The translations under genes and the position numbers were made by a program. Of a DNA stretch of 6,990 nucleotides, positions 5,397-6,990 are shown in pieces (positions within the stretch are counted from its first letter, which is position 1; each line of letters opens with the position of its first letter). Source of the stretch: Actinomycetes bacterium (GTDB taxonomy: Bacteria > Actinomycetota > Actinomycetes > Actinomycetales > Microbacteriaceae); assembly GCA_023451265.1 (NCBI GenBank), contig JAEYAG010000043.1, positions 1 through 6,990 on the forward strand. The letters run 5' to 3'. Under the pieces are notes generated by a model. That model had not been told where the DNA came from. It did not search any database and saw nothing but the letters and a program-made list of their open reading frames with translations.

Positions 5397-5453
5397 CGGT
5401 GAATTGACAGGAAACAGAAATGTCGCGTCCACCCGTCGGTCAACGACCGTCCC

Positions 5454-5459
5454 TACACT
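5454..5459 (+). promoter_or_regulatory. -10 box for leaderless transcription of the GT87 gene
   Basis: TACACT ends seven nt before the GTG at 5467, and no Shine-Dalgarno is present. The arrangement matches the TACCGT-7 nt-ATG layout at rraA and supports a leaderless mRNA. No clear -35 is seen. Confidence 0.5.
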
Positions 5460-5466
5460 CGCAGAC

Positions 5467-6834
5467 GTGACGAGCGCTCCGGAGGTCTCCCGCGCCCAGC
5501 GTCTGAAAAGCCTGGGTGTCCGCGCGGTCCAGCGATGGGAGAGATTCGTCCCGGTCGCCGTGCGATTCGCGTTCACCCGCCGAGGGCTGATCATCGGCTT
5601 CGCGGCGGTCCATCTGCTCTACTTCGTGGGCCTGCTGCACGTCATCGTCGTCGGCGGCACGGAGGGTGACCTGCCGCTGTACCGGCTGTGGGCCGAGCAG
5701 GCGCTGCACGGACACTGGCCGGTCATCGACATGGCATGGGTATATCCGGCGGGCGCGCTCGTGCCGATCATGGCGGCCATCGCCTTCGGCCCCTGGACGT
5801 ACCAGCTCGTGTGGCTGCTGCTGATGGTCGCCGCGAACTGGCTCGCCGTCGTCGCCCTCACCGGCAACCTCCGCCGCCGCAAGGGCTACGTCGCCGCGTG
5901 GTACTGGCTCGCCGTGCAGCTGCTGCTCGCGCCGGTGTCGATGCTGCGGCTCGAGGGCTTCGCCGCGCCGCTGGCGATCGCGGCGCTCGTCTGGCTCGTG
6001 CGCCGCCCGGCCCTCGCGGGCGCCCTCATCGCCGCCGCGACCTGGATCAAGGTCTGGCCTGCGGCACTCGCCGCCGCCGCCGTCGCGATCTCGTCGCTGC
6101 GCATGCGGATCATCGCCGGCGGGCTCGCCGTCAGCGCCGCCATCGCCGGGGTGGTCATCGCCTTCGGCGGCGGCGACAACCTGTTCAGCTTCGCCACGAT
6201 CCAGGGCGACCGTTCGCTCCAGCTCGAGGCGCCCATCGCGACGCCGTGGGTGTGGGCGACGGTGCTCGGGATGCCGGGGGCCGAGATCCGGCAGAACTAC
6301 GTCCTCGCGACGCGCGAGGTGGCCGGCCCCGGCGCACAGGCCGCCGGCGTGCTCGTGACCTGGCTCATGCCGATCGCGTTCGCCGTCATCCTCGTGCTGC
6401 TGTGGCGGGCGCGGCGTCGTGCGCTCACCGAGGGCATGCTGACCCCCCTGGCCGAGCAGCGGCTGATCCTGCGCGGCGCCTTCGCCCTGACGGCGGCGCT
6501 CATCGTCTTCAACAAGGTCGGCTCGCCGCAGTACATGCTGTGGCTCGCGCCGATCGTTGCCGTCGGGCTGGTCATCGACCGTCACGCGTGGTCGCGGGTG
6601 GCGGAGTGGATGGCGATGGTCTGCTTCCTCACGACGCTGGTCTTCCCGGTGCTGTACCTGCCGCTCATCGACGGGCACCCGCTCGCCGCGGCCGTGCTGC
6701 TGGCGCGCAACGTGCTGGTGGTGGGCCTGTTCGGCTGGAGCCTCGTCGCGCTGTGGCGCCCCGAGACCTCGCTCGTCGCCCTGCGCGAGCGGCTCGCCCT
6801 GACGGGCTCGATCCCGGTCGTCGCCCGCGGCTGA
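5467..6834 (+). CDS. GT87 (DUF2029)-type integral-membrane glycosyltransferase
   Basis: This 455-aa polytopic membrane protein has about 11-12 hydrophobic spans from residue 40 to 430, with a basic N-terminal cytosolic segment. It looks like a GT-C fold, polyprenol-phosphate-sugar dependent transferase of the GT87/DUF2029 type, whose actinobacterial members are mannosyltransferases for lipomannan-like glycolipids. Supporting features are an acidic residue in the first outer loop (TEGDLPLY, Asp68), the following LHGHWPV...WVYP (Tyr93-Pro94), ATWIKVWPAAL with Lys195, and FNKVGSPQYMLWLAP (348-362) before a late TM span, a pattern typical of the family. The GTG at 5467 is preferred because a TACACT box lies seven nt upstream. 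A TTG at 5404 would add 21 residues without an RBS. It is divergent from the ABC operon and convergent with the LuxR gene. The precise donor and acceptor are not deducible. Confidence 0.85.
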   Translation: MTSAPEVSRAQRLKSLGVRAVQRWERFVPVAVRFAFTRRGLIIGFAAVHLLYFVGLLHVIVVGGTEGDLPLYRLWAEQALHGHWPVIDMAWVYPAGALVPIMAAIAFGPWTYQLVWLLLMVAANWLAVVALTGNLRRRKGYVAAWYWLAVQLLLAPVSMLRLEGFAAPLAIAALVWLVRRPALAGALIAAATWIKVWPAALAAAAVAISSLRMRIIAGGLAVSAAIAGVVIAFGGGDNLFSFATIQGDRSLQLEAPIATPWVWATVLGMPGAEIRQNYVLATREVAGPGAQAAGVLVTWLMPIAFAVILVLLWRARRRALTEGMLTPLAEQRLILRGAFALTAALIVFNKVGSPQYMLWLAPIVAVGLVIDRHAWSRVAEWMAMVCFLTTLVFPVLYLPLIDGHPLAAAVLLARNVLVVGLFGWSLVALWRPETSLVALRERLALTGSIPVVARG

Positions 6835-6873
6835 CGCGCGGGCGTCGCGAGCCCACGACCCCTGACGCGCGGG
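6831..6873 (+). repeat. 12-bp direct repeat flanking the GT87 stop codon
   Basis: CTGACGCGCGGG occurs at 6831-6842, spanning the GT87 TGA, and again at 6862-6873, forming the left arm of the terminator hairpin. The first copy lacks the complementary arm and so looks like a partial duplicate of the terminator half. Confidence 0.7.
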
Positions 6874-6883
6874 GCGCGTCAGG
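6861..6883. terminator. Bidirectional hairpin terminator between GT87 and LuxR-type genes
   Basis: Perfect 10-bp arms CCTGACGCGC (6861-6870) and GCGCGTCAGG (6874-6883) enclose a GGG loop. The hairpin lies 26 nt after the GT87 stop, and its right arm includes the stop codon of the convergent LuxR-type gene (6879-6881). There is no U-tract on either side. Confidence 0.75.
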
Positions 6884-6990
6884 TCAGGCCGTGGCGGTGC
6901 GCGTAGACGACGGCGGCAACGCGGTCGCGCGCGCCGAGCTTCTGCAGCACGTTCGACACGTGCGTCTTCACGGTCGCCTCGCCGATGTAC
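6879..6990 (-). CDS. LuxR/NarL-family response regulator, C-terminal HTH fragment (cut by window edge)
   Basis: Only the last 36 residues are present: YIGEATVKTHVSNVLQKLG, then ARDRVAAVVYAHRHGLT and a stop. This is the second half of a LuxR-type DNA-binding domain. The recognition helix is TVKTHVSNVLQKLG and the ARDRVAAVVYAHRHGL end is the usual NarL/FixJ-subfamily closure, as found in two-component response regulators paired with sensor histidine kinases. The gene enters from the right edge on the minus strand and converges on the GT87 gene. The receiver domain, if there is one, lies outside, so a stand-alone LuxR regulator cannot be excluded. There is no evidence that it controls genes in this window. 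Confidence 0.92.
   Translation of the reverse strand, partial: YIGEATVKTHVSNVLQKLGARDRVAAVVYAHRHGLT

Noticed and set aside
5404..5409. TTGACA as a consensus -35 box, or its TTG as the GT87 start
   Set aside because: No -10-like hexamer lies 16-18 nt downstream, so it does not form a promoter. As a start it lacks an RBS; the GTG at 5467 with TACACT seven nt upstream is the better choice, though a 5404 start is not excluded.
5268..5594. Upstream extension of the ABC ATPase frame to 403 codons
   Set aside because: The extension runs through the divergent promoter region, hairpin and the start of the GT87 gene, and its sequence is unlike any ABC ATPase N-terminus. The ATG at 5267 has a strong RBS and family-typical opening.
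5440..6678. 412-codon minus-strand open frame opposite the GT87 gene
   Set aside because: The translation is a polar His/Asp/Arg/Gln-rich composition typical of a complementary-strand shadow of a membrane protein; no motif is visible and the opposite frame is a convincing GT-C protein.
1..6990. Mobile elements, phage genes, CRISPR arrays, tRNA or rRNA genes
   Set aside because: No transposase, integrase, terminal repeats with target duplications, phage protein, cloverleaf or rRNA-like sequence was found on either strand; gene style is uniform across the window.

Overview
The window is about 7 kb of very GC-rich DNA (roughly 70% or more) with tightly packed, translationally coupled genes, SD-less starts preceded by TAnnnT boxes, and long GC-only hairpins without U-tracts between convergent genes. 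This points to a high-GC actinobacterium. The gene types, the short RraA protein and a frequent GGATGCC heptamer suggest Microbacteriaceae, probably Microbacterium or a close relative; this is inference, as there is no rRNA or other marker gene here.

Region 1 (1-1996, minus strand) is a small secondary-metabolite operon read right to left: a complete type III polyketide synthase with its Cys-His-Asn triad, a SAM-dependent methyltransferase, and the first 26 codons of an FAD-dependent (PHBH-like) oxidoreductase that runs off the left edge. The three genes overlap (GTGA, then an 8-nt overlap). The order synthase, methyltransferase, flavin hydroxylase matches the logic of Streptomyces phenolic-lipid operons such as srsABC, so the likely output is a methylated and oxidised alkylresorcinol or pyrone (inference). 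A perfect 10-1-10 palindrome touches the synthase start codon and is the best regulatory candidate in the window.

Region 2 (2048-3297) holds a nitroreductase-family flavoprotein (minus strand) divergent from rraA (plus strand). rraA ends in six perfect VER codon repeats and is followed by a 12-bp-stem hairpin shared with the convergent ABC genes.

Region 3 (3298-5267, minus strand) is a two-gene NatAB/YhaQP-type ABC exporter: an ATPase with a C-terminal DUF4162-like domain, then an ABC-2 permease coupled to it through GTGA and a perfect Shine-Dalgarno. Region 4 (5268-5466) is a divergent promoter region with a striking 15-bp-arm inverted repeat that does not look like a terminator. Region 5 (5467-6834, plus strand) encodes a multi-pass GT87/DUF2029-type, polyprenol-phosphate-sugar dependent glycosyltransferase. 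It converges, through a 10-bp-stem hairpin, on the 3' end of a LuxR/NarL-type regulator cut by the right edge.

Most of the window is ordinary accessory or housekeeping content. The parts worth a second look are the T3PKS operon with its palindrome, several in-frame microrepeat expansions (the T3PKS insert, the T3PKS tail and the RraA tail), the intergenic 15-bp-arm hairpin, and the heptamer enrichment, which is used in every reading frame.
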